Positions 47,100-59,215 of a DNA stretch of 64,000 nucleotides are shown in pieces. Every line of letters begins with the position of its first letter. Position 1 is the first letter of the stretch. The notes below the pieces were generated by a model. The model saw only the letters and a program-made list of their open reading frames with translations. It did no database searches and was not told the DNA's origin. The stretch comes from Amaurobius ferox (taxonomy: Eukaryota; Arthropoda; Arachnida; Araneae; Amaurobiidae), in assembly GCA_951213105.1 (NCBI GenBank), contig OX578155.1, positions 28,226,857 through 28,290,856 of the forward strand, given 5' to 3'. A program made the translations under genes and the position numbers.

Positions 47100-47850
47100 T
47101 ACATGGTAATGTATAGGGAAAGTATTGGAATCGTGCCGAAAATCACAATTCGAGTTTTCGACAGATCTACATGTTTCGAGACCTCTAGAATACGAAAAAA
47201 CTATTTTTAGCGTGACATCTGTGTGTGTGTGTCTGTGCAATGTATGTATCCGCTCTAACTCAAAAACTTATGGACCGAATTTCATAAAATTTGGCAGGTA
47301 AGTCACTTGTGTATGACCCTGGTGCTGATTAGTTTCGGGTACGATTCGTAAAAACAGAACCCGCCTTTTTTTGCGAAATGGGGTGTATCAAATTCCATGT
47401 ATCCACTCTAGCTAAAATACTAATTGACCAAATTTCACAAAATTTGGTAGAAAGTTACTTGTACGATACTCTGGTGCTGATTAGATTTTGGCATTAATCG
47501 GACAAGAACAACCTGCCTTATTTTACGAAATGGCCCGCAAAAATGTCATGTATCCTCTCTAGCTAAAATATTAATTGACCAAATTTCACAAAATTTGGTA
47601 GATAAGTTATTTGTAGGATACTCTGGTGCTGATTAGATTTTGGTATTATTTGGAAAAGAATAACCTGCCTTATTTTACAAAATGGCCCGTAAAAATGTCA
47701 TGTATCCACTCTAGCTAAAATACTAATTGACCAAATTTCACAAAATTTGGTAAATAAGTTATTTGTGGGATACTCTGGTGCTGATTAGATTTTGGTATTA
47801 TTTGGAAAAGAATAACCTGCCTTTTTTTACGAAATGGCCCTCAAAAATTG
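47100..47850. repeat. 150-bp tandem repeat, about four copies
   Basis: The unit is tgtatccactctagctaaaa, tactaattgaccaaatttca, caaaatttggta, ggtgctgattagattttgg, then acctgcctt and aaatggcccg. The first copy (47240-47390) is the most diverged. The phrasing resembles repeats common at arthropod transposon edges. Confidence 0.85.
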
Positions 47851-48877
47851 CCAAAATCTAAAAAAGCTACGTATGTTCAAATATATCAATTAAATGTTTG
47901 TTTTATATGTAATTTTTGATGAGGACAAGAATAAGAACAACTCTATTACTCTAGGACTAACCGTTCTCGAAATATTTGAAATTTTTCGCATTTAGTTTTG
48001 CCACTTTTAGAAAAATGTACAATTACCAAATAAAAACAGAAATTGAATTAAAAATGCAAATTTAGTGTTATTTTGTGCAATTAAACTCAATTCAATGAAT
48101 TATTAAAGAAATAAAGAAAAAAAATGAATTTGAGTCTGCAGAGAAAGTCATGTGCTGCCCACATCAGATTTTTTTTTTATATAATAATATTTAAATTTAT
48201 ATGGGTGATCAATTTTATGATTGACATGGTGATTTTATTTTTTTTTAAATCAAATTCCCCTTTTGTTCGCAGCTTTTGGATTTTTGACGGTTTTATCCGG
48301 CTAAAACACGGATTAAACCAATGTCACGTCAAAAACCCAACACTGCGTTGTTAAACCAGAAGATACATTATAAAAACATTGATGCCTCAATTAAAAATTT
48401 CTAATTACTGTAAGTGATCATTTTATCTAGACTATCTCATATGCTATCCATCTGATTTTCTTGAAAATTGGGTGTCATGTCATGTATTACCGTTGATTTG
48501 ATTTTGATACAAATTGGATAAATAGAACAGATGACTTTTTATATTATGTTAAAAATGGAACAAGTAAATATAAAAACTTCATTTTGGGGTAAAAGCTTTT
48601 ATTCATAACTCATCATGCACAGCTTCAATGGAGGAAAATCATAAGAAATAACTGCAAACTATTACATAGACCTCAATTTATACAGTTAAATTAGAAAATT
48701 AAGTGTTTATATAAAAAATATGCAATAATAATTAAATATATATATATATATATACATATACAGGCACTAGGGTATACAAGAAAGTTCTTAAACGACTTTT
48801 ATTTCAGCAACCATTAGATGCAGATATATTTTTTTAATTACAAAAATGTTTCAAATCATGTTGCATTTTATCATATA
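47851..48877. other. MULE interior, no gene
   Basis: AT-rich. Contains the second foldback motif (48266-48345) and a TA microsatellite at 48737-48754. Confidence 0.45.
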
Positions 48878-51109
48878 CTAGCAGCATACCCGTTCTTCGT
48901 ATGGAGTATATAATATAAAAAAACTTATAATTCGCAATCATGTGCAAATTCTGTTAAAATATTAAATTTATTGCTCATAAAGAGAAGTTTAAGAATATCT
49001 GTTTTCACGATGCAAAATTATCTTCCGGGCAGATCTGAAGAACAAAAATCCTGGCCCCTTTTGTAGGCAAATTTACAAAAAAAAAAGCAATTGAATCAAT
49101 ATATGCAACCCCGTACTACTTATATTGTCACAGATTAGAAAATATGCCAGTGTGTTAGTAGAAGCTTACCCGTATTTTAATATGAGTCTCAAAAATATTT
49201 GCCAAAATAAAAGAGATGACGTAATAAATTGAAAGTATTAAAAATCCCCGTAATCTTAATGCTAGAAGGTCGTAATTGATTCCAATATATGCCAATATAT
49301 ATCAAAATATACCTATACTAATTATATTCTCGTAGATTAGAAGATATACCCATGCATTTGTAGAAGATTACTCGTACAACGTACTATATATGAGTTTCAA
49401 CAATTTTCGTCATAATAAAACAATGGCATAATAATTTAAAAATATCAATAATCCCTGAATCAACAGTCCCCGAAAATATCAATAATAATGATGTTTAAAC
49501 CTGAAGACCGTAATTGATATTATCCAGTCAAAAATGCAATGTCAATGAGATTTATGTTATATACATAGTTTTATTATTCAAATCGGAAAAGATTTAATAA
49601 AAATCGTATGCCACATAACACATTGGATCCGTTGCTAAGCGACATGATATCATTTGCATCGGAAATCATATCGTCTAAATAATACTATCTCTATGGAACG
49701 TTTGGCGACATTTTCGTCAGTTTAGCGATATTTTAAAAAATTGCCAAATTTATCGCCAAGTGGGACTGTAGAACTGACATTCCCACATGGCGACAAATTG
49801 ACAAAATATCCTCACAATACTATCCCCTAACAAATCACAATTAATTACATTTATTAAGCGTGATTTTATCAATTCCATGACATTTTTATGGATTTACAAA
49901 TATTTTTATTAATTTGGTGATATTAAAAAAATTCGTTAAATGTGTTACTAAGTAGGATGGATGGACTGACCGACAAATGTTACAGAAACATCATTTCTGT
50001 ACTCTATTCTAAAAAAACAAATTTAATTTCATTGATTTGGGTCATTTTTATCAATTTGGAGACATTTCCGCTAATTTGGTAAAGTTTAAGAAAAGTTACC
50101 AAGTTATTTAGAGATATTCCGCTAAATTCGTAGCTTAAATTTGCAGATCTGAAGAATAAAATATCCATATCCTGTTTGTATATACTAAATGAAAACACTA
50201 AAATTGTATTAGAAGATACATACACCCGTTCTACTCTTTTTCTGCTTCAACAATCGGCTAAATGAATTTATTGGGTAAACACAATATATGAGTTTATTAG
50301 CTAAACACAATATATGAGCTTGAAACCTCTTTGCTAAAATAAATGAAAGTGATGTACGCAGTCCGCAATTTATATAATTAAAAGAACAATCAAACCGTTC
50401 ATTTATAAAATATATTTTTACATCCATTTATTTATTATTCAAATAGAAAAAATAATAATAAATATTAACACATTTAATTTCATTCCGTTGCCAAGCAACA
50501 TGATATAAGATAGAATCTTCCTCGTAACATGCGAAATTAAATAGCCATTTTGATTTCTTTATACTTTTCATCGTTGAGTAAAAGCTTGTGAAAGAGAAAC
50601 CATGGAGGTAGATTTTTCCATTTAAATTCATGTTTTGCTATAGTGACTAATTAATGCAAAAATCCTGCACCAAACTCGGAAATAAAGTTTTATTTCATTT
50701 TGACGTTTTAAACAAACGATTTTCATCTTTTCTGTTTGGATAAACCATGGAGTTGGAGAGTAGAACTCCTAGGAAAAAGTTCCGTTTTTCATTAATATCT
50801 CGACAACCCCTAGTCTTAGAAACTCGAAACTTAGACTAAATTTATGGGGGTATATTTCAAGGCTATCCACAAAATTTCATTAAATTCGGTTTAGCCATTT
50901 TCCCGTGATGATGAGACAAACAAAAATTTCATTTTTTACTAATATCTCGAGAACCACTGCTCGTAGAAACTCAAAACACAGACTAAATTTTAAGTGGGGC
51001 TATTTCTAGACTACCCACAAAATTTCATCAAATTCGGTTCAACCGTTCTCCCGTGATGATGGGACAAACAGAGACAGACAGACAGATTTTCAATTTTATT
51101 TATATAGAT
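48878..51109 (+). repeat. R2 repeat, third copy
   Basis: Starts actagcagcatacccgttc and ends gacagacagacagatttt...tatatagat, the same ends as the arms at 11262-13810. It shares internal phrases such as gatgacgtaataaattgaaag and gccaatatat. It is longer because of an extra 49690-50110 segment (gcgatattttaaa...gccaaatttatcgcc). It ends in two tandem copies of an aatatctcgaca...ccgtgatgatg block. Confidence 0.65.
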
Positions 51110-52149
51110 AACAGTTTTAGATCAAAAATACATTTTCCTAAAATAAAGGTCATTGCGGAAATTATGGTCGTTAAAGAACTTTCTTGGACATCCAGTATAA
51201 TATATATATATAATTAAACTAATAGAACAACAATTAAACCGGAAGAGATACTGCAATGCACATAAGACCAATTATATAAAATCATTAAAGCATTATAAAA
51301 TATTATTATAAAGCAATAAAAGCATATTGGTTCAAAATATTTTACAAAATAATTTTTAATTTATAAAATGATTTACTGTACTACAAATAGTATTATAATA
51401 TTTCACACATTGATGCATTACACTTGGTAATTGAACCTGCAATCATAATATTGGAATGTACCGAATCAGTGTGTTAACAAATTTAAAACATTTAAATATC
51501 AAATATGTGGCAAAGTCTGTTACTGTTTTCATCTCTTTATAATTCACAAATGGTATTATTTCATAAACATATTTAGAATCCATTGAATTATTATTTATGT
51601 AGTAGGGTCTATTAAAAATTATCTTAACACATTATCTTAAATCAATAAACAAAAAACTGCATTCAAATCCAACTATTATTTACAAAGTTACGAACAGGTG
51701 AAGATCCAACAAATATTTTTCCAGCAAAATCATAAACATGGACCAGCTGTAACTCACAGTTGATAAATAGCTGTTTTAGTTCAGTGCACTGAGTAAACAT
51801 TATATTTTAGCAACCCCATGTTTATTACAATTTAGCAGTAAAAATTTTAACTGTGACTTCTTTTGAAAATGCTTGTTTACCTTTGACAATATTTGTTTGT
51901 TTACCTTGCATCTGTTTACCTTCTTTTCGTTTACTTCGAATAATAAAAATACTTTGAAGAACTAAAAGTTGCATTTTCATAGTTTTATTTATTATTTATT
52001 TTTATAGGTTTAAAGAACTTTTCTATTAGCAATGCATATGATAAGCAAGCATTATCATAAACAGAAATCTCCTCTTTTAAAAAAAAAGTGACTATAAACA
52101 AATAAAGCTCACAAGTAATGGTCAGCTTCAATTGATACATCAAACTAAT
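51110..52149. other. MULE interior, no gene
   Basis: AT-rich; small ORFs without motifs. TA microsatellite at 51200-51212. Confidence 0.45.
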
Positions 52150-52510
52150 TAGATGTAATTTCCAAAGGAATGTTTGGGTACTCCACAAAAATTGAATTGG
52201 CTTGTAAAATGTGTGGAAAAATATTTGGATCAACATTTTCCAGTCCTTGTGGAAATAATTCAAAAATGCTTCAATGCAAATAAAAGACTCATGAAAACAT
52301 TTTTAAAAATTGCAATAGGTCATGCAGCTTTGGAAGTAGCCTTGGAATGCAAACCATAAATGAGAAAACATGTTATAATTGTCTAAACAGCCTTTTTAAA
52401 GAAAAGAAAAACTTGAAACTGGATGTACTTCTAATTGCTCGGAATATTATGAGCGAAAAGCACAACGAACTAACAAAAGATGCAATTCTCTTTCATGAAA
52501 AATGTAAATA
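52150..52510 (+). pseudogene. Fragment of a different Mutator-like transposase
   Basis: Reads FGYSTKIELACKMCGKIFGS, then CNKRLMKTFLKIAIGHAALE in another frame, then ARNIMSEKHNELTKDA in a third. This resembles the N-terminal part of an arthropod Mutator-like transposase family with a Cys-x2-Cys motif and a VNxRxVxAMxxIGxGxxALE-type block. It is unlike the protein encoded at 53074-58801. The assignment is from memory of the family pattern and is tentative. Confidence 0.4.
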
Positions 52511-53073
52511 ATAATAATGATTTTACAAGCAGCAGTTACATTCAGATTCATTGTAGCTAAAAACATGCAGTAATGGACCAAATATCCAGAAAAAATGTAA
52601 AAATTTTTTTTTTGTGTGTGTGTGTGTGTTTTCAATGGAAATTGCTAATTTCCTTTAATATAAACAATATTAAAAACAAAATACTTCATTTTTTAAATAC
52701 ATATACTAGTGGTTTTATGATATAAAACGAATACAGAACCTTAAAAATCTGGATGTTTTTCAAATTTTTTAGTTATTTTAACAATTAGACTACAAAGTTG
52801 TGGATTTAAAACAATAGAGTAAGATTATTTATATTGAATTATATTTTATACAGTTTTAAGTTATAAAATAAATATAATTTATAAATTATAAAATATATAA
52901 AAGTCTATATAAATTATAAAATATATAAAGGTCTAGTGCATTTAGCGTAGTATAGAGATATTAGACAACAATGCCAAATCAAAGTAATACCTTGTTAGTG
53001 GCCGTTTTGGCTATGGATTAGGAATCTGGAAAGCTAGCGGTCCAGATGATTTCAGATAATTGGTTAACTGTAT

Positions 53074-56000
53074 TTACTTAAATGTATTGTAAGTGTGATC
53101 AAATGAATCATGAATATTTACTATAGAAGTATCACTCCCACTACAAGCAAATTCTGTTACTGCCTGCTTATATTGAAGGCTTGGTTTTGCCACTGGCTCA
53201 ACACTGATGCGTCTCTTTTTTGTTGAAAAAAATCTTGATTGGCACTCAATTTTCTGTAATTCTATTCTTTTATTAGTTGTTTCAGTTTGAACTTGACCCT
53301 TATTTCCTTCACTAATTATAGAAATTATATCGTCCAGACGTTTACAAATTTTTTTTTCAGTTTCATTATTCATAGGTACAGTATTTACCAACTGAGTAAT
53401 ATGGTTTAATTTTGTTTGTAGGTCTGGCTTTGTGGAAATTGTATTTACATTAAGGAGATCCTTAAAACTCTCACTTTCCACTATTTCATCAACAACAACT
53501 TTCTCGGGTTTTTTTTCTGACAAAGATTTTTCTGACAGAAAACTATGTACAGCATGTATATGTTTGCACATGTTTATTTTTATTGTTGCATCAATACATG
53601 TACATACATATTCATGAATACAAATTTTACAAAAGTTACATTTTATATCACACTGCTGTGGGCAAACTGATTGTGCTCTCTGAATTTTGTAGGTGAGAGA
53701 GCTCATTTCTTCTGATCTCACCTCCCAATTAAATTTATCAAGTTCTTTAATGTTAGTAGGAAGTATATTAGCACTTCTTTTGTGCCGAGCATGGATTTCT
53801 GTAACTTTTGTGCTTTTAGAACCCTTAATCAATCTAGTAAATCTGCTAAAAGTTTTGTCTTTTACGAGTTTCATCAAGTGTGAAATGCAGGTATCCAGCC
53901 TTTTGCATTTCTTTCCTTTCATATATACATGTTTTAAAACTTTATGAAGTGCTTCTAAATACATGTTGGTATTGATACCTACATTTAAACGGTAAGAAAA
54001 GGCCCAAAGTGCATACCTTTCAGCGTAAGTGCTTAAAAAGTACTTATGGAAGGCTTTGGTATTATCATCCTCGAACAGCTCGTTTAAGAAACATTTTAAA
54101 AGTTTATGAAATTTGTCAACATCTGTTTCCTCTAAAAGAGTTCTTGCAAATTTATAAACAGCGATTTTTTTCTCTCTCATGTGAATTTTATTCAAAGCTT
54201 GACGCCAATTTTTATCAATGTGCCATGTACATAAGAGTTGTTTTTTTGGCTCACCCATTACTTTTCTCCAGGCATTAATATAAGCTGGGGCATCATCAGT
54301 CATAAATAAATCAGGCTTTATAAGTGATGTTTTCTCTTGCACTTTCCTGAAAAAAATCTCCATTTGTACACTGTCTACCCTGTTTGATAAACAGAAAGCA
54401 GCTGGAAAACCAGATCCAAATTCATCTACAACAACAATAGTTGTTAGTGGAAAATCATAACTATTTGTGCCATGTGTGGAGTCAATGCATATTTTATCAT
54501 GGCCAAATTTGCATAGCATTTCTCTCTGTGCAGGCGTCATTAGTATAAGACAAAAGTCTTGTAATTCCAAGAAATCTTCTGCTTCACCTTGTGGTTTAAA
54601 AAAAATTACATGTGAGCTTTCCCCTTTTTCTCTCATTTTGCTTACCCACAATTGCACACTTGTAGCATCATTTGCATGAAATTGCTCAGGCTTAAACAAA
54701 CTGTGGGCATTTCCAATATTGTGCAAATCCTGCATCGTCAGCAAATGGACTCTTTCAATATTTTCAGTCAAAGAATTCCTGACATCATCCAAGCACTTTT
54801 CTAAGGTGATACCTTTAGAGATTTTCACTGAAAAAAAAAGATTCAGAATGTTAAAATTTTTAATGCTAATATTATTCTTCATATAAGTTCTTAAAATTAT
54901 TGTAAACAAACATTCCTCAGACATGGGACCTACTCAGGCAGGCAGAGCTTATCAATAAAACTGAGTGAGAGGGTGGGCTCAATCTTTCTAGACAAAAAAA
55001 TATATATACATATACATATATACGAGGCATGTTTTTTAAGTAAGTACTGTTTTGGAATTAAAAAAAGACGTGCAAAAATATCGCAATAATTTTATTTCTA
55101 CATGAAAGCCTGTACCTTAATCTACTTTTCTACATAATTTCCGTGAATATTGAGGCACTTGTCATAACGTGGCACCAGTTTTTGAATACCCTCCTCATAA
55201 AATTCTGCCGCCTGACTTGTTAACCACTGTATCACAACTGTTTTGACTTCGTTACCGTCTTGAAGACGCTGACCACCCAGGTGTTTCTTCAAGTGCAGGA
55301 ACAAATGGTAGTCGCTGGGCGCCAGATCAGGGCTGTATGGAGGATGATCTAGAGTTTCCCATTTAAAAGATTTGATGAGATCTTTGGTCCGATTAGCCAC
55401 ATGTGGACGGGCATTGTCATGCAGCAAAACGATACCCTTACTCAACTTGCCACGTCTTTTGTTCTGGATTGCACGACGCAGATTGTTCAATGTCTCACAA
55501 TAAGACGCTGCATTGATTGTCTCATTACGAGGCAGAAACTCCACTAGCAATACTCCTTTTTTGTCCCAAAAAACTGTGCACATGATTTTCCGGGCAGAAA
55601 TTGTTTGCTTAAACTTCACTCTTTTGGGTGATGATGAATGTCGCCATTCCATGGATTGTTATTTTGATTCTGGTGTGACGTAGGCCACCCATGTTTCGTC
55701 ACCAGTAACAATTTGGTCTAAAAAATCTTCACCTTCATTGTGGTACCGCTCAAGGAAAGTCAATGCACTGCCTAAACGTTGGGTTTTGTGCAAATCCGTC
55801 AACATTTTTGGAACCCAACGTGAACACAACTTCCGGTAATTCAAGTTCTCGGTCACAATGCGATACAAAACACTACGAGAATATTGAGGAAACCAGTCGC
55901 ACATTGATGAAATTGTAAAGCGTCTGTTTTCTCTCACCTTTTCTTCCACTTTCTGCACCAAATCTTCATTAAAGACCGAAGGACGCCCACTCCGTTCTTC

Positions 56001-58801
56001 ATCATGCACATTTGTGCGGCCATCTTTAAATGCTCTCACCCATTTCCTTACCATTCCATCACTCATAATGTTTTGTCCGTAAACTTCATAGATCTCACGA
56101 TGAATATCGATCGGTTTTACGCCTTTAGCACTAAGAAATCGTATAACAGCCCGTACTTTACAATCGGCGGGACTCACGATTGTCGGAGGCATCTTAAACA
56201 CTCAGTAAACAACGTATACAATGAAGAATCAGACTGTAATGGCGTCAGTGCGTAGACAAGAGATGTAGGTAACCAGCGCGGAACGCCGACCGTAGCGCTG
56301 CGGCGGCGGAATCGCAAAACAGTACTTACATAAAAAACATGCCTCGTACATATACATATATACATATGGCTTATGGTGACTAATCAAATTTGTCAAAACT
56401 GAGTGAGAGGAATAGAGGGTTCAGCCTTTCTAGACAAAAATATTCATATGGCATATAGTGACTGATCAAATAGTGCACGCTGTGGCACTGAATTTTATGT
56501 CAACCATTTCATTTCGTTATATTTTTATATTTATTGCAAAAAAGTTTAATCGCTTATATTTTCTTTTCAATTTCTTCTGTGATTTTAATTTCAATTATTA
56601 GATTCCAAATGTTTCTAAATTATCAAAATTAAAATCCAGTTCCGCTGATTTCTTTCTGATAACAAATATTGAATGAAAATTTATTTGTACAAACTGTTGT
56701 AATTCAAAATTAATGGATAAAACAAATTATTGTCCTTGAATTTATTTATATTTGTAATAAAAATATCTTATATTTTTACTTTAAAATTATTAAACTTTAA
56801 AAATATTCATAACTATGTCAAAATCAAAGAAAATAATATTTATGTATTATGTATAAGTACACAGAAAGTTTAATCACATTGAAAAGTTTTTAAAAACACT
56901 AACAATTGTGGTATATGACATGTTTGTTTTGCTACCACTGCAGTTATGAATATTTGGTGCTGATGAGCTTTAACAAGAAGATTATTGCATTATCCACTGA
57001 TAACTGGGTGAAGAAAGCTTTTTTTAAAACTCATTTCATCTCTAATTATTCAACTAAAATGATAACTAAAACTCACTTTACAGTAATGCTCATTTTCGAC
57101 TTGTACAGATTTTCTAAATTTGGGTTCTTTGATTTATTGCTATATGTAATCTAACTTGTGTTTAATTCTTTAAATGGCAAATGTTGATCATCACACGAAG
57201 CAATGGACTTCAATGTACAAGTAAAAAAGATTCAGGCAAAATGCTTTGGGTGCTTTCGGAGCGGGTCAGATGTGGGTGAATTATTTAGAAAAATTCTTGG
57301 GCTTCGGCCGATTCAAATCTTAATATTTTTGGCTGAGTAAAATTTTTAAATTAGGCCCATACGGACCTCTAGTCTCTAAATAACTGGCATTTGATCTTAG
57401 CTTCTTATTTTTTTTCTGCTGGCTTCAGGAACTGAGATTTTTCTATATTTGGAGACTTTGGGTTTTACTGCAGTAGAATTTTTCCCACTATTGCAATAAT
57501 GCAGTACCCAGAGCATTCCTTTTAAAATTCTTAGTTTCTAAAAGCTCCTTATTCCTTTTTATTAATATTATTATTTTTTTTTAATTTATTAGAGGTTAAC
57601 ATGGGCTGTTTTTTTAGTTCAAGGACTTCAAAACGACAAGCTAAATGGGGATTGAGTAAATTTTTTTATCACATGTTTAGGAACTTTCTATTTAAAATAT
57701 TTCAATTTCTGGCGGGGGGGGGGGGATCCCTCTATCCCCTGATTAAAGCTTATCAGCCAAGGACAACTGATGTAAATTTTTGTAAAAAGTGTTAGTTTGG
57801 CTAATTAATTAATTACAAAAAAGGAATCATGCTTTCAGTATAGCAATCAGTATTCGAAAAGTGGTTTACCATGTAACATTTTTTAGCCTAGAATAGTCTG
57901 CACTATAACTGCACTGACAGCAAGAAAACTTAGTATGCGCTATAATCGCAGTATGTGGCAAGTTTTTTTGCTGCTGATACAGTTATAGTGTATTCTGTAC
58001 TTAAAAACAAAGTTCAAAACTGGTTCATGAATACTGGTTATTACATTAGAAAAGTATTGAAAGGAAATTAGTAAGGAAATAAGTTCATTTTTATGATGAT
58101 TTCGATAAAATGAAAAATATTCTGATAATGTAATATATAATTAGTATATTAAAAAACATTTGATAATCTTCTCGGGAATTTTATTAATAATTCTGCTAAT
58201 CAATGACCTATGTTAATGATTTTATTAAATTAGAAAACTTACTAGCTAAAAAGTCTTTAACTGATTGGTTCAAAGAAAGGTGCTTTAGTTCCATATCATG
58301 TCCAGCATGAGTCTTATAAAAAGTATCTGATATAGAGGCACCAGTGTTTACAACTTCTATAGTAGAAGGGCAATGAGCATTTATTTTACATGTGCCCTGT
58401 GATTTGGGAGCAAGTTTTTGGGTACTGTTTGAAATATAGTTTCCAGATCTATGGCACCAGTAGTATGTTTTATTTGACCCATCAGCAAGTGCTGCAGTGG
58501 CTTTTGCAATGTAAGATGATTTTGTAACATTTTCAGTTTCTTCTTTCCATTTCATAAAGTCTTCTATTTTGTCAAAAGATAAATCTACCTTTTCTAGATT
58601 GGTTTTATGTTGACTAGAAACATGTTGTCTTAATAAATTATAATTCTGAAAGCCAGATTCACAATCCTTCATAGGGCAGTTGAGCACATTTTTTAAAACA
58701 GGTTCAGTTTTATGAAATCTCCGAATGTGATTGTACACATAATATCTTTTAGCGAAAACTTTGTCACAGTACTCGCATTGCACGTCTTTATTTTCATCCA
58801 T
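53074..58801 (-). CDS. MULE transposase, two exons (58801-58243 and 54827-53074)
   Basis: Exon 1 starts at ATG 58801. It has two C2H2 fingers (residues 9-30, 42-65) and a FLYWCH/FAR1-like region with WCHRSG and HAGHD. It ends at gcta/GTAAGT. Exon 2 follows a T tract ending CAG at 54828 and opens TG AAA ATC; joining restores ATG AAA in frame, giving about 770 aa. The DDE core has D302 (IDSTHG), D364-D365 (MTDDAPAY), C386/H389 (CTWH) and E478 (TNMYLEALH). A SWIM finger C-x-C-x9-C-x-H lies near 595-609, then a basic tail. It would cut and paste elements by binding their TIRs. No stop interrupts it, so it may be active or recently so. Confidence 0.8.
55023..56346 (-). mobile_element. mariner element, 1,324 bp, complete ends
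   Basis: 31-bp terminal inverted repeats (55023-55053 and 56316-56346, starting cgaggcatgttttttaagta) differ at one base. They are flanked by TA on both sides (55021-55022, 56347-56348), the mariner target duplication. Length and content are those of a full element. It is inserted in the intron of the MULE transposase. Confidence 0.95.
55122..56192 (-). pseudogene. mariner transposase, one nonsense codon
   Basis: ATG at 56192; 357 codons to the stop, the family's usual length. The N-terminal half has the paired helix-turn-helix region (VIRFLSAKGVKPIDIHREIY; WVRAFKDGR; RSGRPSV). The catalytic DD34D triad is intact: VTGDETW, LLHDNARPH and PSDYHLF. One in-frame TAA at 55659-55661, between TPESK and QSMEWRH, interrupts it and fits a single C-to-T change of CAA. 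Both halves are otherwise open, so the element is young or the mutation recent. It cannot make full-length enzyme without readthrough but could be mobilised in trans. Confidence 0.92.
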
Positions 58802-58943
58802 AGCAAGTGACGAAGCATTAATTTGAGGAAAGACGTAACATAAATAAAAAAAATCGCCAATAAATGGGAGGCAGGAAATACACGCCAAACTAAATATTGT
58901 GAGAAGAAACTGCAACCCCTGTATAAATGCTACTAACTAACTG

Positions 58944-58985
58944 GCCAATAGGAAACGCGCAGCGTTTTGACATTTAATCTCTCGT
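58944..58985 (-). repeat. MULE right terminal inverted repeat
   Basis: 42 bp, about 145 bp upstream of the transposase ATG. Its CCAAT box (gccaatagg) may serve as the transposase promoter, as MULE ends commonly do. It is followed by the 9-bp duplication at 58986-58994. Confidence 0.9.
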
Positions 58986-58994
58986 AAATAACGT

Positions 58995-59215
58995 GACTGA
59001 CAATGATTCTGCAGTTCTCCATCAAAATCTGCGCTCCTGTGCGATTGGTCACAGCCCAGCTTGACGCTGACGTATGGGCGTTGGACGATGTAAAAAATTG
59101 CCCTTGACAGGCTAGACGCTTGTTTGCAGCAGTGACTGCTGATATATTTTCATTTTTGGAGCAATGGGGATAATGCTACGTTTTTTGCACCTACATCCCA
59201 AAGCCCTCAGTCAGT
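58995..59215 (+). promoter_or_regulatory. Upstream region of zinc-finger locus 2
   Basis: GC-richer than its surroundings, with gcgattggtcac (inverted CCAAT box) and cttgacgctgacgtatggg (partial CRE). It begins immediately after the MULE's 9-bp duplication and runs into the conserved 5' block. Confidence 0.4.

Larger units (their letters stand above)
54955..56470. repeat. Tandem block of about 85 bp interrupted by the mariner
   Basis: aaactgagtgagagg...tttctagacaaaaa occurs at 54958-55000 and again at 56397-56440, and catatggc-tat-gtgact-atcaaat occurs at 56364 and 56447. The mariner split the first unit's TA-rich stretch. Confidence 0.6.
54828..58242 (-). other. Predicted 3,415-bp intron of the MULE transposase
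   Basis: Bounded on the minus strand by GTAAGT and a poly-T tract ending CAG. It contains the mariner (55023-56346) and an 85-bp duplicated block around it. The remainder, 56471-58200, is AT-rich with a G run at 57714-57724 and no gene. Confidence 0.7.
44392..58985 (-). mobile_element. Mutator-like element (MULE), about 14.6 kb, complete ends
   Basis: The terminal inverted repeats (44392-44433 and 58944-58985) are identical over 42 bp, beginning acgagagattaaatgtcaaa. They are flanked by a perfect 9-bp direct repeat, aaataacgt (44383-44391 and 58986-58994); 9-bp duplications are the Mutator hallmark. The transposase gene reads inward from the right end. The interior also holds a hAT remnant, minisatellites, an R2 copy, a second Mutator-like fragment and a mariner. 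Thus either the ends moved as one very large element, or a smaller one expanded by later insertions. Confidence 0.85.
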
